DNA of 64,000 nucleotides from DASUPK01 sp963815665 (GCA_963815665.1 CAWFHN010000016.1:252029-316028), one strand, 5' to 3'. Positions 27,427 to 36,339 are shown, numbered from the stretch's first letter. Program-made: numbers and translations. Notes: generated by a model from the sequence alone, not told the origin.

Positions 27427-27858
27427 GTGGCGACTCGCAACGGCAGCGCGCAGTGGAACGGCAGCCTGAAGGACGGCTCCGGCACGCTGACCGTCGGCGA
27501 CGGGGTCTGGAGCGGCGACTACTCGTTCGCATCGCGCTTCGAGGACGGTGACGGCACCAACCCCGAGGAGCTGATCGCGGCCGCCCATTCGGGCTGCTTC
27601 TCGATGGCGCTCAGCGCCCAGCTCAGCGAGGCCGGGCACGCCCCCAACTCGATCAAGACCACCGCGAAGGTGCAGATCCGCAACGTCGACGGTCGGCCGA
27701 CCATCGACAACATCGATCTCGAGACCGAGGGCGACGTGCCGGGCATCGACGAGGCGACGTTTCAGGAGCAGGCCGAGGCGGCGAAGGCGGGCTGCGCGGT
27801 CTCGCGAGCCCTCGCGGGCGTCAACACGATGAACGTCACGGCGAAGCTCGCCGGGTGA
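27427..27858 (+). CDS. OsmC family peroxiredoxin
   Basis: A 143-residue OsmC-type protein that reduces organic hydroperoxides. Both catalytic cysteines are present, in AAHSGCFSMALSAQLSEAG near residue 58 and AAKAGCAVSRALAG near 123, in the usual spacing. The start is GTG at 27427 with GGAGG 6 bases upstream. It stands 55 bases after the DUF899 gene and converges on the 6-phosphogluconolactonase gene with 10 bases between the stops. OsmC/Ohr proteins are often induced by peroxide, but no operator is evident here. Confidence 0.92.
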   Translation: MATRNGSAQWNGSLKDGSGTLTVGDGVWSGDYSFASRFEDGDGTNPEELIAAAHSGCFSMALSAQLSEAGHAPNSIKTTAKVQIRNVDGRPTIDNIDLETEGDVPGIDEATFQEQAEAAKAGCAVSRALAGVNTMNVTAKLAG

Positions 27859-27868
27859 GGCGCTGGGC

Positions 27869-28549
27869 CTAGGCGTCGGGCGCGGCGGCGCGGTCCGCCA
27901 GGATCAGCGAGTCGCCGCCCGGCTGGACCCGGCCGGAGGGAGTCGAGGGGTCCTGCGCGATCAGCTTCTCGAGAGCGTCGACCTTGGACTCTCCCGTGAC
28001 CACCCAGAGCAGGCTGCGGACGCTCTCGATCTCCGGATAGGTGAGCGTCATCCGGCGGACGCCCTGGTACTCGCCTGAGGTGACGGCGACCCGGCGGTCG
28101 GTCACCTCGAGCACCGGATCGCCCGGGACGAGCGAGGCGGTGTGCCCGTCGGGGCCGATCCCGAGGTGGGCGAGATCCAGCTGTCCGGGGAGCGACTCGG
28201 CGTAGCGGGCGGCCGCCGCGTCGAGGTCCTCGGCGGTGACCGGCATCGGCTTGATGCTGCCCTGCGCGCCGATCGAGAGGCTCTCGATCAGGTGGGTCAG
28301 GTTGCGCTGGTCGTCGCCCGCCGACGCGACCCTCTCGTCGACCTGGAAGAGGGCCGCCTTGTTCCAGTCCTCGAACAGGTCCTCGAGCTGGGAGAACATC
28401 GGCCAGGGGTCGCTGCCGCCGCTGACCGCCAGCTCAGCACTGCCTCGCTCCGCGACCGCCCGTTTCGCGGCCTCGGCCATCAGCTCGGCCCCGCGCTTGT
28501 GGACCTCGTCCGGTGTGTCGAATACCTCGAGCCGGTGGGCGCCCATCAC
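27869..28549 (-). CDS. pgl: 6-phosphogluconolactonase
   Basis: A 226-residue protein of the DevB/SOL family, hydrolysing 6-phosphogluconolactone in the oxidative pentose phosphate pathway. Family landmarks are AELAVSGGSDPWPMFSQL near residue 40, FQVDERVASAGDDQRNLTHL near 70, LDLAHLGIGPDGHTASLVPG near 130, and RRMTLTYPEIESVRSLLWVV near 175. Its start overlaps the gnd stop by 4 bases (28546-28549), so the two steps flanking 6-phosphogluconate are made together. Confidence 0.93.
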   Translation of the reverse strand: MMGAHRLEVFDTPDEVHKRGAELMAEAAKRAVAERGSAELAVSGGSDPWPMFSQLEDLFEDWNKAALFQVDERVASAGDDQRNLTHLIESLSIGAQGSIKPMPVTAEDLDAAAARYAESLPGQLDLAHLGIGPDGHTASLVPGDPVLEVTDRRVAVTSGEYQGVRRMTLTYPEIESVRSLLWVVTGESKVDALEKLIAQDPSTPSGRVQPGGDSLILADRAAAPDA

Positions 28550-29565
28550 TTCGGCTTCTCCTTGTGGCCGCCGAACTGGTACCGCATCGCCGACAGGACG
28601 CGGTCGGCGAAGTCGTCCAGGTCACGAGAGGCGAAGCGCTCGTACAGCGCCGTGGTGAGCACGCTCGCCGGCACGCCCTCCTCGATCGCGGCGATCGACG
28701 TCCAGCGGCCCTCGCCCGAGTCCGAGACACGGCCCTCGAAGTCCGAGAGATCGTGCGACTCCTGCAGGGAGGCAGCCGTCAGGTCGAGGAGCCAGGAGCC
28801 GATCACGCTGCCCCTGCGCCAGACCTCGGCTACCTCAGGGAGGTCCAGGTCGTACTGGTAGTACTCGGGGTGCTCCAGCGGGGCGGTCTCGGCGTCCATC
28901 TCCCGCTTCACCTTCCCCGCATTGGCGTTCTTGAGGATGTTGAGACCCTCGGCGTAGGCGGCCATCACGCCGTACTCGATCCCGTTGTGGACCATCTTCA
29001 CGAAGTGGCCCGCCCCGTTCGGACCGCAGTGGAGGTAGCCGTTCTCGGCGGTGTCCGGGTCCCCCGTGCGCCCCGGCGTCCGCTCGGCCGACTCGACCCC
29101 GGGGGCGATGGTCTTGAAGATCGGATCGAGGCGCTCGACCGCCCCGTCCGGGCCACCGATCATCAGGCAGAAGCCGCGGTCGAGGCCGAAGACGCCGCCG
29201 CTGGTCCCGCAGTCGATGTAGTCGATGCCCTTCTCCCCCACCATCTGCGCACGCCGGATGTCGTCGCGGTAGTACGAGTTGCCGCCGTCGATGATCGCGT
29301 CGCCCTTGTCGAGCACCTCGGCGACGTCCTTGACGGTGCTCTCCGTGATCTCGCCCGCCGGCACCATCACCCACACCGACCGGGGCGCGTCGAGCTTCTC
29401 GGCCAGCTCCGCAAGCGAGGAGGCGCCGGTCGCCCCCTCGCCGGCCAGCTCCTTGATCGGGTCGGGGTTGACGTCGTAGACGACGCAGTCGTGACCGTCG
29501 CGCATGAGACGCCGGACCAAATTCGCTCCCATCCTGCCGAGGCCGACCATTCCGAGCTGAGCCAT
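28546..29565 (-). CDS. gnd: 6-phosphogluconate dehydrogenase, decarboxylating (short type)
   Basis: A 339-residue short-form 6PGDH. The Rossmann motif is LGMVGLGRMGANLVRRLM at the N terminus. DGGNSYYRDDIRRA near 100, the catalytic HFVKMVHNGIEYGVMAAYAE near 180-200, and IGSWLLDLTAASL in the helical domain are all present. The length (not 470) indicates the GntZ/YqeC-like type, which often uses NAD. The ATG at 29565 is preferred over the upstream in-frame start; GAGGAG lies about 9 bases before it. It is divergent from the normal zwf gene, with 60 bases between. Confidence 0.94.
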   Translation of the reverse strand: MAQLGMVGLGRMGANLVRRLMRDGHDCVVYDVNPDPIKELAGEGATGASSLAELAEKLDAPRSVWVMVPAGEITESTVKDVAEVLDKGDAIIDGGNSYYRDDIRRAQMVGEKGIDYIDCGTSGGVFGLDRGFCLMIGGPDGAVERLDPIFKTIAPGVESAERTPGRTGDPDTAENGYLHCGPNGAGHFVKMVHNGIEYGVMAAYAEGLNILKNANAGKVKREMDAETAPLEHPEYYQYDLDLPEVAEVWRRGSVIGSWLLDLTAASLQESHDLSDFEGRVSDSGEGRWTSIAAIEEGVPASVLTTALYERFASRDLDDFADRVLSAMRYQFGGHKEKPK

Positions 29566-29625
29566 CCGTCTCTTCTCCTCTTTCGTTGACGCGAGCATCC
29601 TACGCCGGTCCAGTAGGTTCCCAGC

Positions 29626-31080
29626 GTGGCGCAGGCATCCTCATCCGGCAAAGGCATCGGGCCACCTGCCGACGCGCTGGTGATCTTCGGGATCACCGGC
29701 GACCTGGCGAAGAAGATGACGCTGAAGGCGCTCTACGACCTGGTCGAGAACGGCACGCTGCAGGTCCCGGTGATCGGCGTCGCGCGGAACGACTGGAGCG
29801 ATGAGGACCTCCACAAGCACGCCCGGGACGCGGTCGAGGGCCGAGTCGCGGTGAAGGGCGAGGAGCTCGACGAGGACGTCTTCAAGAAATTCACCGACAA
29901 GCTCACCTACGCCCAGGGCGACTACACCGACGAGGCCACCTACAAGGGCCTGAAGAAGCAGCTCGACTTCGCCAAGCACCCGGTCTTCTACCTCGAGATC
30001 CCGCCGTCGCTGTTCGCGACGGTGATCGAGCATCTCGGCAAGGCCGGCCTCACGGACGGCGCCCGGGTCGCGATCGAGAAGCCGTTCGGTCACGACCTGG
30101 CCTCGGCGATCGAGCTCAACGACCAGATTCACGAGGTCCTCGACGAGGACCAGATCTACCGGATCGACCACTTTCTCGGCAAGGAGCCGGTGATGGACAT
30201 CACCTACCTCCGCTTCGCCAACTCGCTGCTCGAGCCGATCTGGAACCGCCGCTACGTCGAGTCGGTCCAGATCACGATGGCCGAGGACTTCGGGGTCGAC
30301 GATCGCGGCAGCTTCTACGACGCGGTCGGCTGCATGCGGGACGTGTTCCAGAACCACCTGCTGCAGACGCTGGCCCTGGTGGCGATGGAGCCGCCGTCGG
30401 CGGGCGCCGACCCCGATCCGATCCGCGACGCCAAGCTCGACATGTTCAAGGCGATCCCCGACATCAACCCGAACCGCTACGTACGCGGCCAGTACGACGG
30501 GTACCGCAAGATCGAGGGCGTCGACCCGAAGTCGGACACCGAAACCTTCATCGCCCTGCGGCTCGATATAAACAACTGGCGCTGGTCGGGAATCCCCTTC
30601 TTCGTCCGCGGGGGTAAGGAACTCGCCGAGAAGGTCACGGAGGTGCGGGTGATATTCCAGAGCCCGCCTCCACTCGGCATCGGCGGCGGTCCGGCTCCCG
30701 AGACGGACGAGATCGTGGTCCGGATCGATCCCGATTCGGGCGTCAGCTTCCTCGTCGAGGCGAAGCAGCCGGGTGAGGAGGCGCTGCGCCGCGTCCACCT
30801 CGACCTGCTCTTCCAGCGGGAGCTCGGAGGACAGCCGGGGCCCTACGAGCGCCTCCTCGCCGACGCTCTGGCGGGCAACCAGCAGCGCTTCGCCCGGGAG
30901 GACAGCGTGCTGGAGACCTGGCGCGTCGTGCAGCCGCTGATCGACAATCCCTGCGCCCTGGAGCCCTACCGCAAGGGCAGCTGGGGCCCGGAGGGCGCAT
31001 CGAACCTCCTGCACGGCTACGGAGGCTGGCGCCGGCCGTGGCTGCCGGACAAGCCGCTGGAGTCCGTCGGCGCCGGCTAG
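29626..31080 (+). CDS. zwf: Glucose-6-phosphate dehydrogenase (canonical copy)
   Basis: A 484-residue G6PDH making 6-phosphogluconolactone and NADPH. Landmarks are LVIFGITGDLAKKMTLKALY at 18-37, AIEKPFGHD at 149-157, the substrate-binding RIDHFLGKE at 179-187 with the phosphate-contacting lysine intact, and the general-base histidine in VFQNHLLQTL. The GTG at 29626 is used. It is divergent from gnd-pgl, so all three oxidative-branch enzymes are clustered here. Compare the paralogue at 11232-12680, which lacks the lysine. Confidence 0.96.
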   Translation: MAQASSSGKGIGPPADALVIFGITGDLAKKMTLKALYDLVENGTLQVPVIGVARNDWSDEDLHKHARDAVEGRVAVKGEELDEDVFKKFTDKLTYAQGDYTDEATYKGLKKQLDFAKHPVFYLEIPPSLFATVIEHLGKAGLTDGARVAIEKPFGHDLASAIELNDQIHEVLDEDQIYRIDHFLGKEPVMDITYLRFANSLLEPIWNRRYVESVQITMAEDFGVDDRGSFYDAVGCMRDVFQNHLLQTLALVAMEPPSAGADPDPIRDAKLDMFKAIPDINPNRYVRGQYDGYRKIEGVDPKSDTETFIALRLDINNWRWSGIPFFVRGGKELAEKVTEVRVIFQSPPPLGIGGGPAPETDEIVVRIDPDSGVSFLVEAKQPGEEALRRVHLDLLFQRELGGQPGPYERLLADALAGNQQRFAREDSVLETWRVVQPLIDNPCALEPYRKGSWGPEGASNLLHGYGGWRRPWLPDKPLESVGAG

Positions 31081-31138
31081 CGGCCGCTTGCCGCCGCGAT
31101 CTGATGGCGAAGCCGTCCTGTCGATAGGGTGGAGGTCA

Positions 31139-31597
31139 GTGTCTGAGGCGACCCTCCACACGAACGCCGGCCCGATCACCGTTCAGTTCTTCGACGATGA
31201 CGCCCCCAAGACCGTCGAGAACTTCCGCAAGCTCGCCGGCGACGGCTTCTACGACGGGCTCATCTTTCACCGCGTGATCAAGGACTTCATGGTCCAGGGC
31301 GGCTGTCCGGAGGGCACCGGGACGGGTGGCCCCGGCTACACGTTCGAGGACGAGTTCAACGACCACAAGATCGTCCGCGGCGCCCTGGCGATGGCCAACG
31401 CGGGGCCGAACACCAACGGCTCCCAGTTCTTCATCGTCACCACGGACGCCGCGCCCTGGCTCGACGGCAAGCACACCGTCTTCGGGGAGATCACCGATGG
31501 CATGGACGCGGTCGATGCGATCGAGGGGACCGAGACCGGCCCCGGCGACAAGCCGAGCCAGCCGCAGGTGATCGAGAGGATCGATCTCAGCGATTAG
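31139..31597 (+). CDS. Peptidyl-prolyl cis-trans isomerase, cyclophilin type
   Basis: A 152-residue cyclophilin that speeds proline isomerisation in folding proteins. TVENFRKLAGDGFYDGLIFH and RVIKDFMVQGGCPEGTGTGG carry the active-site arginine, phenylalanine and glutamine. ALAMANAGPNTNGSQFFIVT and WLDGKHTVFGEITDGMD follow. There is no signal peptide, so it is cytoplasmic. GTG at 31139 has GGAGG 3 bases upstream and begins at the normal family position; the longer frame from 31088 adds an unlikely extension. Confidence 0.95.
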   Translation: MSEATLHTNAGPITVQFFDDDAPKTVENFRKLAGDGFYDGLIFHRVIKDFMVQGGCPEGTGTGGPGYTFEDEFNDHKIVRGALAMANAGPNTNGSQFFIVTTDAAPWLDGKHTVFGEITDGMDAVDAIEGTETGPGDKPSQPQVIERIDLSD

Positions 31598-31626
31598 CCG
31601 GGTCGCGCCGGGGGAAGGGAGGAGGC

Positions 31627-32469
31627 ATGGCTGACGACCGGACGATCGTGATCACCGGGGCGACCGACGGCCTCGGGAAGGCGCTGGCCTCGGAGCTGGC
31701 GCCCGGCGGGGGACGGCTGATCCTGCACGGGCGGGATGAGCGCAAGGGCCAGGCGCTGCTCGAGGAGCTGCGACCGCGGTCGACCGGCGAGCTCGAGTGG
31801 CGCCGGGCGGACCTCTCCTCGCTCGACGAGGTGCGCGATCTGGGCGACTCGCTGCTCGACGAGGACCGCATCGACGTGCTCGTCAACAACGCGGGGATCG
31901 GGACCACGGCCGAGGGGTCCGCCGAGCGAGGGGACGGGGATCGCGAGGAGAGTGGCGACGGCTACGAGCTGCGCTTCGCGGTCAACTACCTCGCACCGTT
32001 CCTGCTTACGCGGGTGCTGCTGCCGCTGATCGAGCGCTCCTCCCCGGCCCGGATCGTCAACGTGACCTCGGCCGGCCAGGCGCCGATCGACTTCGACGAC
32101 GTGATGCTGGAGCGCCGCTACAACGGCATCCAGGCCTACGGCCAGAGCAAGGTCGCGCTCGTCATGCTCACCTTCGACCTCGCGGAGCAGCTCGAGGGCA
32201 GCGGCGTCACGGCCAACTGCCTGCATCCCGGCACCTTCATGCCGACCAACATGGTCCGCAGAGCCGGCGTCGAGCCCGCGACTCCTCTCGAGGACGGCGT
32301 CAGGGCGACGATGCGGCTGATCGCCTCACCCGAGCTGGACGGAGTCAACGGCCACTACTTCGACGGCACCAGCGAGTCCGCGCCCAACCCGCAGGCCGAG
32401 GACCCCCAGGCCCGGCGGCGCCTGCGGGAGCTCTCCTCCGAGCTGACGGGCATCCAGGCCACCGCCTGA
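31627..32469 (+). CDS. SDR family NAD(P)-dependent oxidoreductase
   Basis: A 280-residue short-chain dehydrogenase. The cofactor motif is VITGATDGLGKALASELA near residue 9, VLVNNAGIGT near 80, the catalytic serine is in VNVTSAGQ near 145, and the tyrosine and lysine are in YGQSKVALVM near 170. It is closest to the retinol-dehydrogenase/WW-domain-like SDRs. The substrate is unknown. It starts 29 bases after the cyclophilin stop with GGGAGG upstream and ends just before a GC-rich hairpin. Confidence 0.9.
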   Translation: MADDRTIVITGATDGLGKALASELAPGGGRLILHGRDERKGQALLEELRPRSTGELEWRRADLSSLDEVRDLGDSLLDEDRIDVLVNNAGIGTTAEGSAERGDGDREESGDGYELRFAVNYLAPFLLTRVLLPLIERSSPARIVNVTSAGQAPIDFDDVMLERRYNGIQAYGQSKVALVMLTFDLAEQLEGSGVTANCLHPGTFMPTNMVRRAGVEPATPLEDGVRATMRLIASPELDGVNGHYFDGTSESAPNPQAEDPQARRRLRELSSELTGIQATA

Positions 32470-32471
32470 TC

Positions 32472-32495
32472 CGGCCGCGGTTTTTGTGGCGGCCG
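32472..32495 (+). terminator. Candidate stem-loop terminator after the SDR gene
   Basis: CGGCCGC (32472-32478) and GCGGCCG (32489-32495) form a perfect 7-bp GC stem around a 10-base loop rich in T, starting 3 bases after the SDR stop. TTAGATT follows. High-GC actinobacteria often end transcription at hairpins with poor U-tracts, so this is a reasonable but unproven terminator. Confidence 0.4.
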
Positions 32496-32508
32496 TTAGA
32501 TTCTGGCC

Positions 32509-32805
32509 ATGGGAATCGGCGACAAGTTCCGCGAGCTCTTAGGCGTGGGCACTGACCCGCTCCATCCCGATGGCGTCGCGGAGCTCAAGATCGGCGACGC
32601 GAGCTATGACGACTGGCAGGTCGTGCGGGACTTCGATGACCTCGAGACCGCCCGCGCCTGGCGCCAGCAGCTCACCGACGCCGGGCACGAGGCGGTGATC
32701 ACCTCGGACCACCCGCTGAACGAGTACGGGCGGGGGGACATCGCCCTCCGGGTACCGCCCGGCAAGTGGTCCGAGGCGAACGAGGCCCTGGACGAACCCG
32801 TCTAG
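32509..32805 (+). CDS. Small hypothetical protein, DUF2007-like
   Basis: A 98-residue soluble protein. VVRDFDDLETARAWRQQLTD and AGHEAVITSDHPLNEYGRGD suggest one helix between strands, as in small DUF2007-like proteins that sample a protein-interaction fold. The match is by pattern only. The ATG at 32509 follows a candidate terminator, so the gene may have its own promoter. Its last 4 bases overlap the end of the convergent cupin gene. I do not assign a function. Confidence 0.6.
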   Translation: MGIGDKFRELLGVGTDPLHPDGVAELKIGDASYDDWQVVRDFDDLETARAWRQQLTDAGHEAVITSDHPLNEYGRGDIALRVPPGKWSEANEALDEPV

Positions 32806-33344
32806 CGGGCCTCCGGAGTCCAGCCGCCTGAGAGCGGCTCTCCGACCACCAGGTCGAAGCGCTCCACCAGCTCGGGGACGCTTTCGAGCTTGAAGTAGTG
32901 GCCGTAGCGGTCGCCAAGCGCGGTTAGCTCATCCGGGTCGGCGTTCATCGCGCCCCCCATGTCCGACAGCTCCTTGAAGAACCTCTCGAAGCCGGCGGGG
33001 GCGATGATCTCGAGGATCCGGGCAGGCTCGTCCCCCGCGTTCCAGAACGTGTGCCACTGGTTCCGAGGCTTCCAGACCAGATCCCCGGCCTCGGCGACGA
33101 GGACGTCGTCCCCGAGGAGCGCGCCGACCTTCCCCTCCAGGACGAACGTGTACTCGTCCTCGCGAGTGTGGATATGCAGGGGAGCGGCCAGGGCTCGGGG
33201 CGACATCGGGTGCTCGACCAGCGAGAAGCCACCGTCCGTCTCGTCCCCGTCGATCATGAAGCGAACGCCGATGCTGCCCAGGAAGCCCGCCGCACCCTCG
33301 CTGGGCTTCAGGACCTTTGCCTTCGTAGTGGTGGTCGCCTCCAT
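32802..33344 (-). CDS. Cupin domain protein
   Basis: A 180-residue single-domain cupin. The first metal-binding motif is visible in PLHIHTREDEYTFVLEGKVG near residue 60 (HxH, with glutamate), and the second in WHTFWNAGDEPARILEII near 100. A helical tail follows (FFKELSDMGG and on). Similar cupins are quercetinase-like or of unknown function. The ATG at 33344 has AAGGAG about 4 bases upstream. The upstream region holds a near-consensus promoter overlapped by an inverted repeat next to the divergent TetR gene, so it is the likely repressed target. Confidence 0.87.
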   Translation of the reverse strand: MEATTTTKAKVLKPSEGAAGFLGSIGVRFMIDGDETDGGFSLVEHPMSPRALAAPLHIHTREDEYTFVLEGKVGALLGDDVLVAEAGDLVWKPRNQWHTFWNAGDEPARILEIIAPAGFERFFKELSDMGGAMNADPDELTALGDRYGHYFKLESVPELVERFDLVVGEPLSGGWTPEAR

Positions 33345-33381
33345 CTCCTTCTCCTTTCGTAGAACACTGCTGTCGCGTGAA

Positions 33382-33410
33382 TCTATACACATCTCTGATC
33401 GATCTGTCAA
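33382..33410 (-). promoter_or_regulatory. Near-consensus promoter of the cupin gene
   Basis: On the minus strand TTGACA (33410-33405) and TATAGA (33387-33382) are separated by exactly 17 bases. This is one of the best sigma-70-type promoters in the window and would start the message about 30 bases before the cupin ATG. Its -35 element lies inside the inverted repeat described at 33402-33426. Confidence 0.75.
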
Positions 33411-33426
33411 GATTCATAGGACAGAT
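33402..33426. promoter_or_regulatory. Inverted-repeat operator candidate for the divergent TetR
   Basis: ATCTGTC (33402-33408) and GACAGAT (33420-33426) are exact inverted repeats separated by 11 bases. The right arm abuts the TetR ATG at 33427 and the left arm overlaps the cupin -35, the arrangement expected for a self-regulating TetR that also represses the cupin gene. Confidence 0.6.
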
Positions 33427-34047
33427 ATGTCCTCCGAAAAACGGCCCTACCGGAAGAGGAAGCGAGCCCAGCTCGAGGCAGAGACCCGGCGCCGGATCAC
33501 CAAGAGCGCGGTCGAGCTTCATGGAACCCTCGGGCCTTCGCGTACCGCGATGAGCGCGGTCGCCGAGCGGGCGGGCGTCCCCCGCTCCACGCTCTACCGC
33601 CACTTCCCGGACGAGGCCTCGTTGTTCGAGGCCTGCAGCGCGGACTGGAATGCGGCCAATCCTCCGCCGGACATCGGGGCGTGGGCGGCGATCGACGACC
33701 CGGAGGAGCGTCTGCGCTCCGCCCTTGGGGAGCTCTACACCTACTGGGGGCGGACGGAGCAGATGATGGAGAACCTGATCCGCGACGAGTCGACGAACGA
33801 GAACGTCCGCCGGCACTTCGGCCCCGTCCGCGCCTACCTGCAGGCGGCCGGGGACGTGCTGATGGCCGGCAGGGGGCTGCGCGGAGCCGCCCGCGCTCGG
33901 GTGCGCGCGGCGATTGGACACGCCATTTCCTTCTCGACCTGGCGGTCGCTGACGCGCGAGCAGGAACTGGACGACTCCGGTGCGGTTGACGTGATGATGC
34001 GCCTGGTCACCGCGGCGAGCGAGCGCGATCGGGCCCCGGCGCGCTAG
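33427..34047 (+). CDS. TetR/AcrR family transcriptional regulator
   Basis: A 206-residue TetR protein. The DNA-binding domain spans ITKSAVELHGTLGPSRTAMS then AVAERAGVPRSTLYRHFPDE, with the recognition helix near residues 45-60. The ligand-binding helices follow. The ATG at 33427 directly follows the right arm of an inverted repeat; a much longer frame upstream is antisense to the cupin. It is divergent from the cupin gene and ends convergent with the RDD gene, overlapping it by 4 bases. Confidence 0.9.
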   Translation: MSSEKRPYRKRKRAQLEAETRRRITKSAVELHGTLGPSRTAMSAVAERAGVPRSTLYRHFPDEASLFEACSADWNAANPPPDIGAWAAIDDPEERLRSALGELYTYWGRTEQMMENLIRDESTNENVRRHFGPVRAYLQAAGDVLMAGRGLRGAARARVRAAIGHAISFSTWRSLTREQELDDSGAVDVMMRLVTAASERDRAPAR

Positions 34048-34904
34048 ACGAGGTCTTTGTCGATCTCCGGGTCCGCGTAACAGACGACGGTGTGCGCCCG
34101 CCGGTCGGGCCAGCCTCGTCGCTCGCGCTTGAAGAGGACGCCTGCGAAGCCAAGGAGGAACGGCAGGGCCGAGATCGGCAGCCAGATCGCCCGGTGGAAC
34201 GCCTGCCCGGGCCTGACGGGCTCGCCGTCCTCAGCGAGCATTCTGATTGCGACGAAGGACATGCCGAGGGTGCGCCCGGCGCCCGACCAGAAGACCACCA
34301 GGTACGTGAGCGCGATCAGGGACCAGGCGAAGAACCCGAGCGCGAACACGACGGCGCTGCCGTGCTGATCGCCCTTCTCGAACGCGGAGATCAGCGCGGC
34401 GATCGCCGCCGAGATCAGCAGCAGGGAGCCGTAAACGATCCCGGCATCGATCGCGAGCGCCAGCGCCCGGCTGAAGGCGCCGGCGTAGATGGGGCGCCGC
34501 TCCCGCTGGGGCCTGCGGAGCACCCGTCGGGCAGCCCGCTCCACCGCGGTGTCGATCTGCCGGGCGGCGCGCCGCACCCCGCGCCGCAGGTCCTCCACCA
34601 GGCCGACCCCCTGGCGCGTGATCGCAGCGCGAACCTCCGGCGCCTCGGCCACCCGCTCGACCAGCTTCTGGGCCTCGTCGCTCTCCAGCACCTTGTCCCA
34701 GACCCGGTTGGCGGTGTCGCTCTTGAGCAGCTTCTCCGTCGCCTTTGCGGCGGTCTCGCTGTCGAGCGCCCGGTCAACTCCGCGCTCTGCGGCGCGGTCG
34801 AGGCCCAGCCGCCGCGCCGCTCCCTGAGCGCCGCGCAGCCCGGCCCGCGCGACTGGCGCGACCGCTCGCTGGACGGGATTGGATTGTGGGCGCTCGGAAG
34901 CCAT
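34044..34904 (-). CDS. RDD family membrane protein
   Basis: A 286-residue protein. About 130 residues of amphipathic, charged helices at the N-terminus (such as TEKLLKSDTANRVWDKVLES) precede an RDD domain with hydrophobic segments at roughly 150-175, 190-210 and 245-260. The RDD arginine/aspartate signature is in AGAFSRALALAIDAGIVYGS. RDD proteins are poorly understood; a transport role has been suggested for some. It is divergent from glutamate decarboxylase with about 23-35 bases between, and convergent with the TetR gene. Confidence 0.85.
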   Translation of the reverse strand: MASERPQSNPVQRAVAPVARAGLRGAQGAARRLGLDRAAERGVDRALDSETAAKATEKLLKSDTANRVWDKVLESDEAQKLVERVAEAPEVRAAITRQGVGLVEDLRRGVRRAARQIDTAVERAARRVLRRPQRERRPIYAGAFSRALALAIDAGIVYGSLLLISAAIAALISAFEKGDQHGSAVVFALGFFAWSLIALTYLVVFWSGAGRTLGMSFVAIRMLAEDGEPVRPGQAFHRAIWLPISALPFLLGFAGVLFKRERRGWPDRRAHTVVCYADPEIDKDLV

Positions 34905-34939
34905 TCTCCTGACCCACGCGGAGAGTAGTGTCGCGGCGG

Positions 34940-36307
34940 ATGGCGGAGCGAGAGAAGGGACCCAGCAACTTCGGCCGGGCGCGCTTCATCGGCGAGCCGG
35001 CGCCGGATCACAGGATTCCCGACGATCCGATGGACCCGGCGGACGCCCGGCTGCTGATCGACCAGGAGCTGCTGCTCGACGGCGATCCGGAGAAGAACCT
35101 GGCGACCTTCGTCACCACCTGGATGGGCCCGGACGTCACCGACCTGATCGGCCAGAACCTCCACCGCAACTTCATCGATCACGCCGAGTACCCGCAGACC
35201 GCGGAGATCGAGCAGCGCTGCATCCGCATGCTCGCCGACCTCTTCCACGCGCCCGGCGAGACGATGGGCGCCCGCACCCAGGGCTCCTCCGAGGCGATCA
35301 TGCTCGGCGCTCTGGCGATGAAGTGGAAATGGCGGGCGCGCCGGGAGAAGGCGAAGAAGGGGACGGACAAGCCCAACCTGATCTTCGGCGGCGACGTGCA
35401 CGTGGTCTGGGAGAAGTTCTGCCGCTACTTCGACGTCGAGCCGCGGATCGTCCCCCTGCAGGAGGACAAGCTCGTGATCGGGCCGGAGGACGTCGAGCCC
35501 CACATCGACGAGAACACGATCGGCGTCGCCGCAGTCCTCGGCACGACCTTCACCGGCCACTCCGACGACATCGTCGGGATCAACAAGCTCCTCGTTCAGA
35601 TCAAGGAGGAGAAGGGGCACGACGTTCCCCTGCACGTGGACGGCGCCAGCGGCGCCTTCGTCTGGCCCTTCGTCTACCCGGACTCCGAGTGGGACTTCCG
35701 CCTCGAGCAGGTGCAGTCGATCAACGCCTCCGGCCACAAGTTCGGGCTGGTCTATCCGGGGATCGGCTGGCTGATCTTCCGCAGCAAGGACTCGCTCCCA
35801 GACGACCTCGTCTTCTACGAGGACTACCTGGGCAAGCGCGACGCGACCTTCACCCTCAACTTCTCGACCGGGTCGGCGATGGTCCTCGCCCAGTACTTCA
35901 ACTTCATCCGCTTCGGCAAGGCCGGCTACGCGTACCTGATGGGGCTGATGCAGAAGAACGCCGAGGAGCTCGCCAAGACGATCGCGGGCATGGGCCCGTT
36001 CGAGCTGATCGGCGAGGGCGAGCAGCTTCCCCTCGTCGCCTTCCGGATCCACGAGGATGAGCCCTACGACGAGTTCGACCTGGCCTCACAGCTCGCCGCG
36101 GAGCGCGGCTGGATGGTCCCCGCCTACCACCTGCCCCCGAACGCGGACAAGGTGAAGCTAATGCGCATCCTGGTCAAGCTGACCCTCGGCTATTCGCTCG
36201 CGGAGAGGCTCGCCGAGGACCTCGACCAGGCCTGCAAGACGCTCAAGGAGAAGGGCGGCGTGCATCCCTCCGAGCGCAAGCGCGTGCACACCGCCACTGG
36301 GTACTAG
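34940..36307 (+). CDS. gadB: Glutamate decarboxylase
   Basis: A 455-residue PLP enzyme of the GadB type (455 from ATG 34940; 459 from the GTG at 34928). Landmarks are NLATFVTTWMGPD near residue 50, GARTQGSSEAIMLGALAMKW near 115, PLHVDGASGAFVWPFVYPDS near 235, and the PLP-lysine motif INASGHKFGLVYPGIGW near 270. It converts glutamate to GABA, consuming a proton, and usually serves acid resistance or the GABA shunt. No glutamate/GABA antiporter is nearby. The start is uncertain by four residues. Confidence 0.93.
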   Translation: MAEREKGPSNFGRARFIGEPAPDHRIPDDPMDPADARLLIDQELLLDGDPEKNLATFVTTWMGPDVTDLIGQNLHRNFIDHAEYPQTAEIEQRCIRMLADLFHAPGETMGARTQGSSEAIMLGALAMKWKWRARREKAKKGTDKPNLIFGGDVHVVWEKFCRYFDVEPRIVPLQEDKLVIGPEDVEPHIDENTIGVAAVLGTTFTGHSDDIVGINKLLVQIKEEKGHDVPLHVDGASGAFVWPFVYPDSEWDFRLEQVQSINASGHKFGLVYPGIGWLIFRSKDSLPDDLVFYEDYLGKRDATFTLNFSTGSAMVLAQYFNFIRFGKAGYAYLMGLMQKNAEELAKTIAGMGPFELIGEGEQLPLVAFRIHEDEPYDEFDLASQLAAERGWMVPAYHLPPNADKVKLMRILVKLTLGYSLAERLAEDLDQACKTLKEKGGVHPSERKRVHTATGY

Positions 36308-36339
36308 CCCCCGGGATGGTGGCGTGGCTCCCGCCCCTC

